Shown here: positions 47,029-54,645 of the stretch, in pieces
Layout: every line of letters starts with the position of its first letter
How positions within the stretch are numbered: position 1 is the stretch's first letter
Assembly (NCBI RefSeq): GCF_025567045.1
Contig: NZ_JAOQJK010000006.1
Location: 124,001 to 188,000 of the forward strand
Direction: 5' to 3'
Source of the DNA: Barnesiella propionica
GTDB lineage: Bacteria > Bacteroidota > Bacteroidia > Bacteroidales > Barnesiellaceae
Length of the DNA: 64,000 nucleotides
Made by a program: the position numbers and the translations under genes
The notes under the pieces: model-generated
What the model saw: only the letters and a program-made list of their open reading frames with translations
Databases searched by the model: none
What the model was told of the DNA's origin: nothing

Positions 47029-48249
47029 ATGAATATAGGAAATCTTACAAAAATAGCATTAAAAGCCCTGAATAACAACAAACTGAGATGTTTCCTTACT
47101 ATGTTGGGAATTATCATAGGGGTTGCATCCGTCATCACGATGCTGGCCATCGGGCAAGGTTCCAAACGCAGCATACAGGAACAGATATCGGAGATGGGAT
47201 CCAATATGATCATGATCCACCCGGGAAACATGGAACGCGGAGGCGTAAGACAAAGCGCATCGGATATGCAAACTCTTAAACTGGAAGATTTCAAAGCGAT
47301 AAGCGAAGATACCGAATACGTGTCTTCCTGTTCTCCGTCGGTAAACAGCAGCGGACAATTCATCAACGGGGCGAATAACTATCCCAGCACCATATACGGC
47401 ATTAACGAGGATTATCTAGATATCCGCAAAATATCGGTAGAAGAAGGCAACATGTTTACCGATAAAGATATACAAACTTCGGCAAAAGTCTGCCTTATCG
47501 GCAAAACCATTACCGACAACCTGTTCCCGGGAGGAGACAGTCCGGTGGGAAAAATCATACGGTTCAACAAGATACCGTTTAAAGTGATAGGAACGCTCAC
47601 GCCTAAAGGCTACAACAGCATGGGTATGGATCAGGACGATATGGTACTGGCTCCTTATACGACCATACAAAAAAGAGTATTGGCCATCACCTATCTGCAA
47701 GGTATCTATTGTTCTGCCCTGTCGGAAGACATGACTGACCTGGCGACCGAAGAAATCAGCACCATCCTCCGCCGTAACCATAAACTCAGATTAAACGACG
47801 AAGATGATTTCAGTATACGTTCACAACAAGAGCTCAGCTCCATGCTGAGTTCTACAACCGACATGATGACCATACTCCTCGCCTGCATTGCCGGCATTTC
47901 ACTGCTGGTAGGCGGTATAGGCATCATGAATATCATGTATGTCTCGGTTACCGAACGTACCCGTGAAATAGGACTGCGCATGTCTATCGGAGCCAAAAGC
48001 CGGGATATCCTCGCCCAATTCCTCATCGAAGCCGTTATAATCAGTGTTACAGGGGGGATAATAGGAGTCATATCGGGTATAGGAGCTTCCGCGCTTGTCA
48101 ATATCGTATTTAAATGGCCGGTTTATGTGCAACTGTATTCGGTCATACTCTCATTCCTGGTATGCTCCGTAACAGGAATATTTTTCGGATGGTATCCCGC
48201 ACGAAAAGCTTCGAACTTAGATCCGATAGAAGCTATCCGTTACGAATAA
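47029..48249 (+). CDS. ABC transporter permease (MacB/FtsX family)
   Basis: 406 residues: one N-terminal membrane helix (about 18-40, FLTMLGIIIGVASVITMLAIG), a large periplasmic MacB_PCD domain (about 45-270) and three C-terminal helices of the FtsX domain (GGIGIMNIMYVSVTERTREIGLRMSIGA precedes the second). This layout is that of mechanotransmission transporters exporting substrates from the periplasm through TolC, for example macrolides, lipoproteins or peptides. The substrate is not evident. Confidence 0.94.
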   Translation: MNIGNLTKIALKALNNNKLRCFLTMLGIIIGVASVITMLAIGQGSKRSIQEQISEMGSNMIMIHPGNMERGGVRQSASDMQTLKLEDFKAISEDTEYVSSCSPSVNSSGQFINGANNYPSTIYGINEDYLDIRKISVEEGNMFTDKDIQTSAKVCLIGKTITDNLFPGGDSPVGKIIRFNKIPFKVIGTLTPKGYNSMGMDQDDMVLAPYTTIQKRVLAITYLQGIYCSALSEDMTDLATEEISTILRRNHKLRLNDEDDFSIRSQQELSSMLSSTTDMMTILLACIAGISLLVGGIGIMNIMYVSVTERTREIGLRMSIGAKSRDILAQFLIEAVIISVTGGIIGVISGIGASALVNIVFKWPVYVQLYSVILSFLVCSVTGIFFGWYPARKASNLDPIEAIRYE

Positions 48250-48292
48250 TATTAAAAAATAAAATAGTATTTTTGCAAAAAGGAGAAACACC

Positions 48293-49348
48293 ATGAACCT
48301 GAACAATCAAAAACGTACTGTAAATATTTTTATACATATACTTACCTGGGCTTTGCTTTTCGGTATTCCTTTTCTATTTCTGGAAAAAAGAGGTCCGGGC
48401 CCCGCACCTTCAGGTTACAAAGACTTCCTGGTAATTCCCCTCACTTATATGCTGGTATTTTACAGCAATTATTTCTGGTTGATAGACCGCCTGCTGTTTC
48501 GCAAACAGACTGTCCGCTTTATTTTATGGAACGTTCTTATAATTGTTCTGGCCGGACTTATCACCCATCTGTTCCATAAAAACCAGGTTCCTGTGCACAT
48601 AAGGCCAAGACCGATAATAGACCAATTCATTTTTATGTCCAGAGATATGATATGGCTGATTTTGACAGCTGGATTGAGTGTCGCAATAAAAATGACAAAC
48701 CGGTGGATACTATCCGAAAAAGAACTGCAGGAACTGGAAAAAAGCAGGACAGAGGCCGAACTGAAAAATCTGAAGAACCAGCTAAACCCTCATTTTCTGT
48801 TCAATACCCTCAACAACATATATTCACTCATTGCGATAAGTCCCGAAAAAGCTCAAAGCGCTGTTCATGAATTAAGCAAGCTCCTGCGCCACGCGCTCTA
48901 CGAAAATAACAGCCGGTTCGTCCCTATAGAAAAAGAGCTGGATTTCATCCGCAATTATATAGAACTTATGAAACTGAGGCTTTCGAGGGATATTAAAGTT
49001 TCGGTAGATATACCCGACCCAATATGCAACGGACATTTCATAGCCCCTTTATTATTCATTTCACTCATAGAAAATGCATTTAAACATGGCATAAGCGCCA
49101 GCGAGCCGTCTTATCTAATCATAAAAATCTCGGAACTGGCCCCTAATATGATAAGTTGTTATACGGAAAATAGTTATTATCCTAAAAATGCTCAGGACAA
49201 AAGCGGATCAGGCATAGGCCTCGATAATCTGAAACGTCAACTCAATCTGCTTTATCCCGGCTGTTATCAACTGGAAACAGAACACGACAATGAAAAATAT
49301 TTCTGTCGGCTTACTATTATTCTAAAGGAAAAGGAGGAATTACCATGA
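48293..49348 (+). CDS. LytS-type membrane sensor histidine kinase
   Basis: 351 residues: four N-terminal membrane helices (about 12-30, 45-65, 75-93, 115-135), then the His_kinase domain with phospho-acceptor His167 in NPHFLFNTLNNIYSLI and a GHKL ATPase domain with ENAFKHGIS and GSGIGLDNLKRQL. It lacks an extracellular sensor domain, so it may sense the membrane itself, as seen for pump-linked kinases. Its stop overlaps the response regulator start (ATGA). Confidence 0.93.
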   Translation: MNLNNQKRTVNIFIHILTWALLFGIPFLFLEKRGPGPAPSGYKDFLVIPLTYMLVFYSNYFWLIDRLLFRKQTVRFILWNVLIIVLAGLITHLFHKNQVPVHIRPRPIIDQFIFMSRDMIWLILTAGLSVAIKMTNRWILSEKELQELEKSRTEAELKNLKNQLNPHFLFNTLNNIYSLIAISPEKAQSAVHELSKLLRHALYENNSRFVPIEKELDFIRNYIELMKLRLSRDIKVSVDIPDPICNGHFIAPLLFISLIENAFKHGISASEPSYLIIKISELAPNMISCYTENSYYPKNAQDKSGSGIGLDNLKRQLNLLYPGCYQLETEHDNEKYFCRLTIILKEKEELP

Positions 49349-50082
49349 CCCTTAACTGTTGTATCGTAGATGATGAACCTCTGGCAGCAGAACTGTTGGA
49401 AAGTTATATCAAAAAAACGCCGTTCCTCAAACTGGAAGGCAGTTATTCATCGGCTGTACAAGCCGTAGAATCAGTCACATCAGGAAATATAGACCTTATA
49501 TTCCTCGATATTCAAATGCCTGAATTAAACGGTATGGAATTCTCTAAAATCATAGGAGACAAATGCCGCATTATTTTCACTACGGCTTTCGGGCAATATG
49601 CTCTGGACAGTTATAAAGTGAACGCCCTCGATTATTTGTTGAAACCTGTCAGTTATACCGATTTCCTCCAATCGGCAAACAAAGCTTTGAAATGGTTCGA
49701 GATGACAAGATCTTCTTCCGTACTTGTGCCTCACACCGAAGAAAAAGAATTCATTTTTGTGAAAGCCGATTACAAATTGGTACAGATCCCTCTAAAAGAC
49801 ATCGTTTATATTGAAGGATTGAAAGATTATGTAAAAATATATGTCGAAAACGAATCTCACCCGATCCTATCCCTGATGAGCCTGAAATCGCTGGAAGAGA
49901 CTTTGCCGACGAACAAGTTCTTGCGCGTTCACCGTTCATTCATCGTACAACCCGGAAAAATAAAAGTAATAGAACGTAACCGGATCATATTCGGCAAACA
50001 GTACATTCCTATATCCGATTCTTATAAAGCCGCTTTTCAGGAGTTTATAAACCGTCATTCGGCCTTAATGTCAAAACTGTAA
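49345..50082 (+). CDS. LytTR response regulator
   Basis: 245 residues: a receiver domain with phospho-acceptor Asp55 (IFLDIQMPE) and the conserved lysine of LLKPVSY (about 103), then a LytTR DNA-binding domain (about 140-240, VYIEGLKDYVKIYV, FLRVHRSFIV). It is translationally coupled to the kinase and probably controls the upstream efflux genes in response to the kinase's signal. Last gene before the AT-rich pair at 50145. Confidence 0.94.
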   Translation: MTLNCCIVDDEPLAAELLESYIKKTPFLKLEGSYSSAVQAVESVTSGNIDLIFLDIQMPELNGMEFSKIIGDKCRIIFTTAFGQYALDSYKVNALDYLLKPVSYTDFLQSANKALKWFEMTRSSSVLVPHTEEKEFIFVKADYKLVQIPLKDIVYIEGLKDYVKIYVENESHPILSLMSLKSLEETLPTNKFLRVHRSFIVQPGKIKVIERNRIIFGKQYIPISDSYKAAFQEFINRHSALMSKL

Positions 50083-50144
50083 ACAAAATGTCATAATTAT
50101 TTTATTCCAAATATATTGCATCAATTCTTATCTTTATATTTTTT

Positions 50145-51023
50145 ATGAAAAATATCCTTATTTCCATATTCTTTTTAATTATAAATTTAAATTGTTATTC
50201 AGACAATTCATTTATAAAACAGAATCAAATAACAGAAAAGAATATAACAAGCAATAATGAAAATATAGCTAATATAGACCCTAACTATTTTAATCTAGAA
50301 ATAAATAGAATTGATAGTTTTATAACACACTATTCTATTAAATTATTATTTTATACAAGGAGTAGATATATCTCTATTGATCCAGAAGCAGAACGATACT
50401 ACTCAATAAGTCCATATGCAAATTGTGCCAATAATCCTATAAAATATATAGACAATGATGGAAAGCGAATTGTGGATACTCAAGGTAATCCTATTACGTA
50501 CTCAGTTAAAGCAGGTTGGTCTTCTAATGTTACTAATGATGTTCAAATTATAGGGCAAGCAATGATGCTTACTCCTATAGGAAATGAGCAATTAACAAAG
50601 ATGATATCCCATTCAAAAATTATAACCATGCATTTGAGCAATGAAACAACTAATTCATATTTAGGATTAACACAATATACAAAAAATGGAAAAACTATAA
50701 TAACAATATTTCCTGAAAATATCAAAAACGATTTACAAAAATATAAATCGATAAACGAACAATTAAAATTAAATTCATTATTACAAATTATTGGGGCATC
50801 TCAACAAGATAAGCTTCTATTAAAAAACGTGCCAACTTTAACAGAAAGAATAGGACAAGTCGGTGTTCATGAATCTGAACACGTATTAAATCCCAATGCT
50901 CAATCTGGCAACTGCAGTTCTGATCCTGAAATACCTGCAATTCAAAAAGAAATGCAATCTATCATTCAGACTAATGAATATAATAAAATGTTACCTGTAT
51001 CTCCTCAATATATAAATCTATAA
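50145..51023 (+). CDS. Short RHS-core protein with HExxH motif, putative metallopeptidase toxin
   Basis: 292 residues. A hydrophobic signal-like N-terminus (1-16) is followed by a low-complexity stretch, then the end of an RHS-associated core (about 71-106, TRSRYISIDPEAERYYSISP and NNPIKYIDNDG), the segment that usually sits just before a C-terminal toxin in RHS/YD proteins. The tail (about 110-292) has HESEH (242-246), a zinc-peptidase HExxH motif. No long YD-repeat region is present, so this is a miniature or truncated RHS protein. DNA is far more AT-rich than the neighbours: only 23 of 120 bases in 50161-50280 are G or C. Toxin function is inference. Confidence 0.7.
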   Translation: MKNILISIFFLIINLNCYSDNSFIKQNQITEKNITSNNENIANIDPNYFNLEINRIDSFITHYSIKLLFYTRSRYISIDPEAERYYSISPYANCANNPIKYIDNDGKRIVDTQGNPITYSVKAGWSSNVTNDVQIIGQAMMLTPIGNEQLTKMISHSKIITMHLSNETTNSYLGLTQYTKNGKTIITIFPENIKNDLQKYKSINEQLKLNSLLQIIGASQQDKLLLKNVPTLTERIGQVGVHESEHVLNPNAQSGNCSSDPEIPAIQKEMQSIIQTNEYNKMLPVSPQYINL

Positions 51024-51027
51024 ATAT

Positions 51028-51507
51028 ATGAAAATTACAATACTCATATTTTTCATTTGTCTTGTATTTCAAGGGCATACTCAAAACACCTATGATTATT
51101 TTCTACGAAAAGAATTATATTCTTTTTTAAAAAAAGAAGAAAAAATCAAAAATTCTTCCGAGTTTGAGAAAACAGACATTTGTCTAAAAGAAATACGTTC
51201 AGATAGCTTATTTATATCCGAAAAATTTGGCGTTTATCGTTTCAATTATTGTAATATATATGATGATGTCGATTATATTCTTATCATCGATGAAACATCA
51301 AGCAATATTTATAAGATAAATGATACAAATTTGATTATTGGAAAATTAATGGAAATTTCCGATAAAAAACCAAAAATTTTGAATCCGGAAACTTTAAAAG
51401 AATATATAAAATTAATTCTGAAATTCAACAAAAAGCTACGAATAGGAAAACCTTACGGAAAACTATATTACTGGATACCCGATAACGAACTTACCGAAAA
51501 ACCATAG
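51028..51507 (+). CDS. Small exported protein, candidate immunity partner of the RHS-core protein
   Basis: 159 residues with a signal peptide (MKITILIFFICLVFQGHTQ, cleavage after HTQ or so), then a soluble basic/acidic domain rich in Lys, Ile and aromatic residues. I do not recognise the family. It starts four bases after the RHS-core stop, has the same AT-rich composition and ends at a terminator shared with tRNA-Thr. By position and export, an immunity protein that protects the periplasm is the simplest reading; it is not proven. Confidence 0.6.
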   Translation: MKITILIFFICLVFQGHTQNTYDYFLRKELYSFLKKEEKIKNSSEFEKTDICLKEIRSDSLFISEKFGVYRFNYCNIYDDVDYILIIDETSSNIYKINDTNLIIGKLMEISDKKPKILNPETLKEYIKLILKFNKKLRIGKPYGKLYYWIPDNELTEKP

Positions 51508-51521
51508 AAATATATAAAAAC

Positions 51522-51553
51522 AAAAAAGCTATCCATAAAACGGACAGCTTTTT
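51522..51553. terminator. Bidirectional terminator between the AT-rich pair and tRNA-Thr
   Basis: AAAAAGCT (51522-51529 region) pairs with AGCTTTTT, with one A-C mismatch before TCC/GGA. The A-run and T-run at the ends fit termination from both sides: the plus-strand gene at 51507 and the minus-strand tRNA/SRP RNA. Confidence 0.6.
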
Positions 51554-51554
51554 G

Positions 51555-51628
51555 AGCCGATAGAGGGATTCGAACCCACGACCCCGAGATTACAAATCAC
51601 GTGCTCTGGCCAACTGAGCTATATCGGC
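51555..51628 (-). tRNA. tRNA-Thr(UGU)
   Basis: Cloverleaf of 74 bases: acceptor GCCGATA/TATCGGC with discriminator U, D-arm GCTC/GAGC, anticodon loop TTTGTAA (anticodon UGU at 51592-51594) and the TTCGAAT T-loop. No CCA is encoded. Two U-U mismatches occur, one in the anticodon stem (position 29-41) and one in the T-stem (50-64), so the stems are slightly weak. Its 5' end is two bases from the SRP RNA, so the two are cotranscribed. Confidence 0.9.
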
Positions 51629-51630
51629 AG

Positions 51631-51732
51631 GCGGGTAAGCGATCTACATCGCACCGCTACAACCTACTACCCTTGCTGCGGTCAAGCCCTGGGGGAATTC
51701 GCAGGGAGCTGGTCGTGTAGGACTTACCCGGG
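51631..51732 (-). ncRNA. ffs: Signal recognition particle RNA (small, 4.5S type)
   Basis: About 100 bases. CGGGTAAG/CTTACCCG at the two ends form the closing stem. The middle carries the domain IV hallmarks: CCCCCAGG on the 5' side and GCAGCAAGGGTAG on the 3' side around a loop, which align with the SRP54-binding internal loop (E. coli CAGG...GCAGC). It binds Ffh to target membrane proteins. Exact ends are estimated from the stem. Confidence 0.85.
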
Positions 51733-51823
51733 CACAAAAGTAGATATTTTTTTTCGTTCTGCAATAGGTCTGTAAAAAAAAGCCTCATTTTTTTACACTC
51801 TGTACTATATACCAAAGAGTTAG

Positions 51824-51864
51824 AAAAACGTTTTTTTTCGTTTTCCTGAAAAAAAAACGTTTTT
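51824..51864. repeat. Near-perfect AT-rich inverted repeat
   Basis: AAAAACG, eight T, C (51824-51839) is matched by G, nine A, CGTTTTT (51848-51864) with one extra A; the loop is about eight bases. It lies between the divergent SRP RNA and bioB transcription units. Function unknown; a terminator-like stem lacking G+C, or a protein site, are possible. Confidence 0.7.
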
Positions 51865-51896
51865 ATTGCCATCAAAGAACTATTTCCATAACTTTG
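51865..51896 (+). promoter_or_regulatory. Promoter of bioB
   Basis: ATTG at 51865-51868, 20 bases, then TAACTTTG at 51889-51896. All fixed -7 bases and three of four -33 bases match. Transcription should begin near 51902, at the first base of the structured leader. Confidence 0.65.
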
Positions 51897-51900
51897 CGAC

Positions 51901-51977
51901 AGGGAAATACGAACAGAAATGCAGAATAAACCACACTTTCACCGTGGCTCCATACCTTCTTTAAGGAGGATTTCCCT
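51901..51977 (+). promoter_or_regulatory. Structured 5' leader of bioB
   Basis: AGGGAAAT (51901-51908) pairs with ATTTCCCT (51970-51977) to close a 77-base element. Inside are hairpins CCAC/GTGG (51931-51947) and CCTT/AAGG (51955-51966), the latter covering part of an AAGGAGG run. The shape is a compact three-way junction. It matches no riboswitch class I can name; a regulatory RNA is inferred from the closed structure at the expected transcript start. Confidence 0.45.
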
Positions 51978-52004
51978 AAGAAACACATATTAAACTAATC
52001 TGAC

Positions 52005-52967
52005 ATGATCGAAGAAATTAAAAACAGAATTCTTGCGGGAGGTGAAATAACCCCGGCAGAAGCCGTGGAATTATCGAAGGTCACGGACAGGGAATCCTTG
52101 TACGCCGCCGCCGATGAAATACGCAGGGCTCTGTGTGGAAACAAACTGGACACATGTTCCATTGTCAATGCTCGCTCGGGCAAATGTCCCGAGAACTGCA
52201 AATGGTGCTCCCAATCGGCTCATCACCAAACAGGAGTAGAGATATATCCTATTCTCCCCGAAGAAGAAGTTATGAAAATGGCCCGGGTCCATGACAGGCA
52301 AGGTATAAAACGTTTTTCCCTGGTAACCAGCGGAAGAACTGTCAGGAAAACCGAAATGACCGAATTTTGCAAGATGTTCCGCCGCATTCACGCCGAAACG
52401 GGAATGAGAACTTGTGCTTCGATGGGATTACTGAACCGGGAAGAATTGGAAATGCTCAAAGAAGCAGGAGTAAAACGTTATCATTGTAATCTGGAAACTG
52501 CATCTTCTTACTTCCCTACCTTGTGTACAACGCATACGACCGAAGATAAGAAGAAAACTATACGGATAGCAAAAGAGCTGGGCTTTGAAATCTGTTCGGG
52601 CGGCATCATAGGTATGGGAGAAACGATAGAACAACGTATAGAAATGGCATTCGAGTTAAAAGTACTGGGAGCAGAATCGGTTCCTATGAATATATTGAAC
52701 CCTATACCGGGAACAAAACTCGAGAATACTCCTCTTATTTCGGAAGACGACGTCTTGCTTACCATAGCCATATTCCGTTTCATACTGCCCCGAACACGGC
52801 TGATGTTTGCAGGAGGCCGGGCCCGGCTCTCCAGAGAATCGCAGAAAAAAGCATTATTATCGGGGCTCAACGCCAGTATGGTGGGTGACCTGCTCACGAC
52901 CATAGGCAATAACGTTAAAGAAGATATGGAAATGTTCCGGGAATCGGGATATGATACGACGCGATAA
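52005..52967 (+). CDS. bioB: Biotin synthase, radical SAM, possibly the anaerobic second type
   Basis: 320 residues. Converts dethiobiotin to biotin. The radical SAM cluster cysteines are C61, C65 and C68 (CPENCKWC). Two cysteines that ligate the [2Fe-2S] sulfur donor in E. coli BioB have counterparts (C137 in RTCASMG, C197 in EICSGGI), but the first is Ser105 (RFSLVTSG), while C161 and C174 are extra. This fits the recently described BioB group of anaerobes that uses a different auxiliary cluster. No other biotin gene is adjacent. The strong terminator at 52988 ends the transcript. Confidence 0.88.
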   Translation: MIEEIKNRILAGGEITPAEAVELSKVTDRESLYAAADEIRRALCGNKLDTCSIVNARSGKCPENCKWCSQSAHHQTGVEIYPILPEEEVMKMARVHDRQGIKRFSLVTSGRTVRKTEMTEFCKMFRRIHAETGMRTCASMGLLNREELEMLKEAGVKRYHCNLETASSYFPTLCTTHTTEDKKKTIRIAKELGFEICSGGIIGMGETIEQRIEMAFELKVLGAESVPMNILNPIPGTKLENTPLISEDDVLLTIAIFRFILPRTRLMFAGGRARLSRESQKKALLSGLNASMVGDLLTTIGNNVKEDMEMFRESGYDTTR

Positions 52968-52987
52968 GGATATTGTTGATAATCTTA

Positions 52988-53024
52988 AAAAAATCCGGCG
53001 TACTTTATTTTCGCCGGATTTTTT
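52988..53024 (+). terminator. Intrinsic terminator of bioB
   Basis: AAAAAATCCGGCG (52988-53000) pairs with CGCCGGATTTTTT (53012-53024), a perfect 13-bp stem ending in T. Confidence 0.9.
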
Positions 53025-53095
53025 ATATCGGGATATTTTGTCCATGAATAAATACTTTTTAGGGAACAAATGGAGGAGGATTGTCACAAAAGTGA

Positions 53096-53103
53096 TAACT
53101 TTG
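53096..53103 (+). promoter_or_regulatory. -7 box for the DUF4199 operon
   Basis: TAACTTTG, 28 bases ahead of the ATG at 53132; no clear -33 TTTG. Confidence 0.5.
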
Positions 53104-53131
53104 CATTTTATACAGAAAATAAATAACACCG

Positions 53132-53677
53132 ATGGAAGAAACAGCGAAACCGAAAGGACTTTTAAAACAAGCAATGGAAATGGGAGCTTATTTCGGACTC
53201 TTTCTGCTGGTCAAGTTCCTATTAGCGACGCAAAGTCTGAATAATCCGCTTTTAAACCTGGCATCTCTGTTGATGCTTTTTGCTATTCCGTTCGTCGTAT
53301 ATTATCTGATGCTACGGTTCAAAAAGACAATCATCGAAACAAATGTTTTTTCCCAGCTTTGGATGTTCGGAATATTATTATTTTTTTTCGCATCTTTAAT
53401 TAGCTGTCTGGGCGAATATATCTATATAGACCCCAACTATCTGAATACACAAATAACGGCAATGTTGGCAATGTTGGACGATATGGAGCAGCTCAAGGGT
53501 AATGAAACGCTGAACATGATGAAGGATGCAATGGCAAACGGAGCTACACCCACTCCGTTTGGAATGATCATGCAAACGATCTGGGCTAACACATTCGTCG
53601 GTTCTTTGTTATCCATTCTTTTAGCACTTATACTCAATAATACACGCCAAAAATCCGGTTTCAATAAAGAAAACTAA
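53132..53677 (+). CDS. DUF4199 membrane protein
   Basis: 181 residues with four hydrophobic segments (about 17-33, 40-58, 75-95, 145-168) and a basic-to-acidic periplasmic loop. DUF4199 is a Bacteroidetes family of unknown function that often precedes a GT2 gene and follows envelope genes. Eight bases separate it from the glycosyltransferase, so the pair is probably cotranscribed. Confidence 0.8.
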   Translation: MEETAKPKGLLKQAMEMGAYFGLFLLVKFLLATQSLNNPLLNLASLLMLFAIPFVVYYLMLRFKKTIIETNVFSQLWMFGILLFFFASLISCLGEYIYIDPNYLNTQITAMLAMLDDMEQLKGNETLNMMKDAMANGATPTPFGMIMQTIWANTFVGSLLSILLALILNNTRQKSGFNKEN

Positions 53678-53685
53678 GCATCACT

Positions 53686-54633
53686 ATGGATATTTCTCTG
53701 GTCATCCCCCTTTTTAACGAAGCCGAATCGCTTCCCGAACTTACCGCTTGGATCGAACAGGTGATGAAAGCACATAATTACAGTTATGAAATTCTATTCA
53801 TCAATGACGGTAGTACCGATGGCTCCTGGCAGGTTATAGAATCGTTGCAAAAAAAGAATCCGCAGATCAAGGGCGTCAAATTCCGAAGGAATTACGGAAA
53901 ATCACCAGCTCTCTACACCGGGTTCCAACGGGTACAGGGAGATGTAGTGATCACAATGGATGCAGATCTTCAGGACAGTCCGGACGAGATACCGGAACTT
54001 TACCGCATGATAACAGAAGAGGGATACGATCTTGTTTCAGGATGGAAAAAGAAAAGATATGACCCGTTAAGCAAAACTATTCCTACCAAAATATATAATG
54101 CTACCGCCCGAAAAGTAAGCGGTATATACCTACATGATTTTAACTGCGGATTAAAAGCTTACCGGAATGAGGTGGTTAAAAATATAGAGGTCTATGGAGA
54201 TATGCACCGTTATATCCCTTATCTGGCTAAAAATGCAGGCTATACCAAAATAGGAGAAAAGGTTGTTCGTCATCAGGCTCGTAAATATGGCAAGACTAAA
54301 TTCGGTCTGGATCGCTTTATCAACGGTTATCTCGATTTAATGACTTTATGGTTTTTCTCCCGTTTCGGAGTGAAACCCATGCATTTTTTCGGATTGTTGG
54401 GAAGTTTTATGTTCGCCTTGGGCTTTATAGCTGTCATTATAGTAGGTACGACCAAGTTATACAACATGTATTCGGGCAATCCTTATCGTCTGATAACCGA
54501 TTCACCATATTTTTATTTGTCGCTCACCGCCATGATATTAGGAACTCAACTATTTCTGGCCGGTTTTATAGGTGAACTTATTTCACGCAATGCACAAGAC
54601 CGGAATCATTATCAAATAGAAAAAGAAATTTAA
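53686..54633 (+). CDS. Glycosyltransferase family 2 with C-terminal membrane segments (GtrB/ArnC-like)
   Basis: 315 residues: GT-A domain (LVIPLFNEAESLPEL, FINDGSTDGS, NYGKSPALYTGF, DADLQDSPDEIPEL) followed by two membrane helices (about 238-262 and 275-298), the layout of undecaprenyl-phosphate sugar synthases such as GtrB and ArnC. It would load a sugar onto the lipid carrier at the inner face of the membrane; the sugar is unknown. Partner of DUF4199 and in line with nitroreductase downstream. Confidence 0.9.
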   Translation: MDISLVIPLFNEAESLPELTAWIEQVMKAHNYSYEILFINDGSTDGSWQVIESLQKKNPQIKGVKFRRNYGKSPALYTGFQRVQGDVVITMDADLQDSPDEIPELYRMITEEGYDLVSGWKKKRYDPLSKTIPTKIYNATARKVSGIYLHDFNCGLKAYRNEVVKNIEVYGDMHRYIPYLAKNAGYTKIGEKVVRHQARKYGKTKFGLDRFINGYLDLMTLWFFSRFGVKPMHFFGLLGSFMFALGFIAVIIVGTTKLYNMYSGNPYRLITDSPYFYLSLTAMILGTQLFLAGFIGELISRNAQDRNHYQIEKEI

Positions 54634-54645
54634 AATATTGTTTAT

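Noticed and set aside
51631..51732. tmRNA or 6S RNA instead of SRP RNA
   Set aside because: The length, closing stem and CAGG...GCAGC internal-loop motif fit SRP RNA; no tag peptide or tRNA-like ends as in tmRNA are present.
52071..52909. Open frames on the minus strand inside bioB
   Set aside because: They run through the conserved radical SAM gene and have no independent support.
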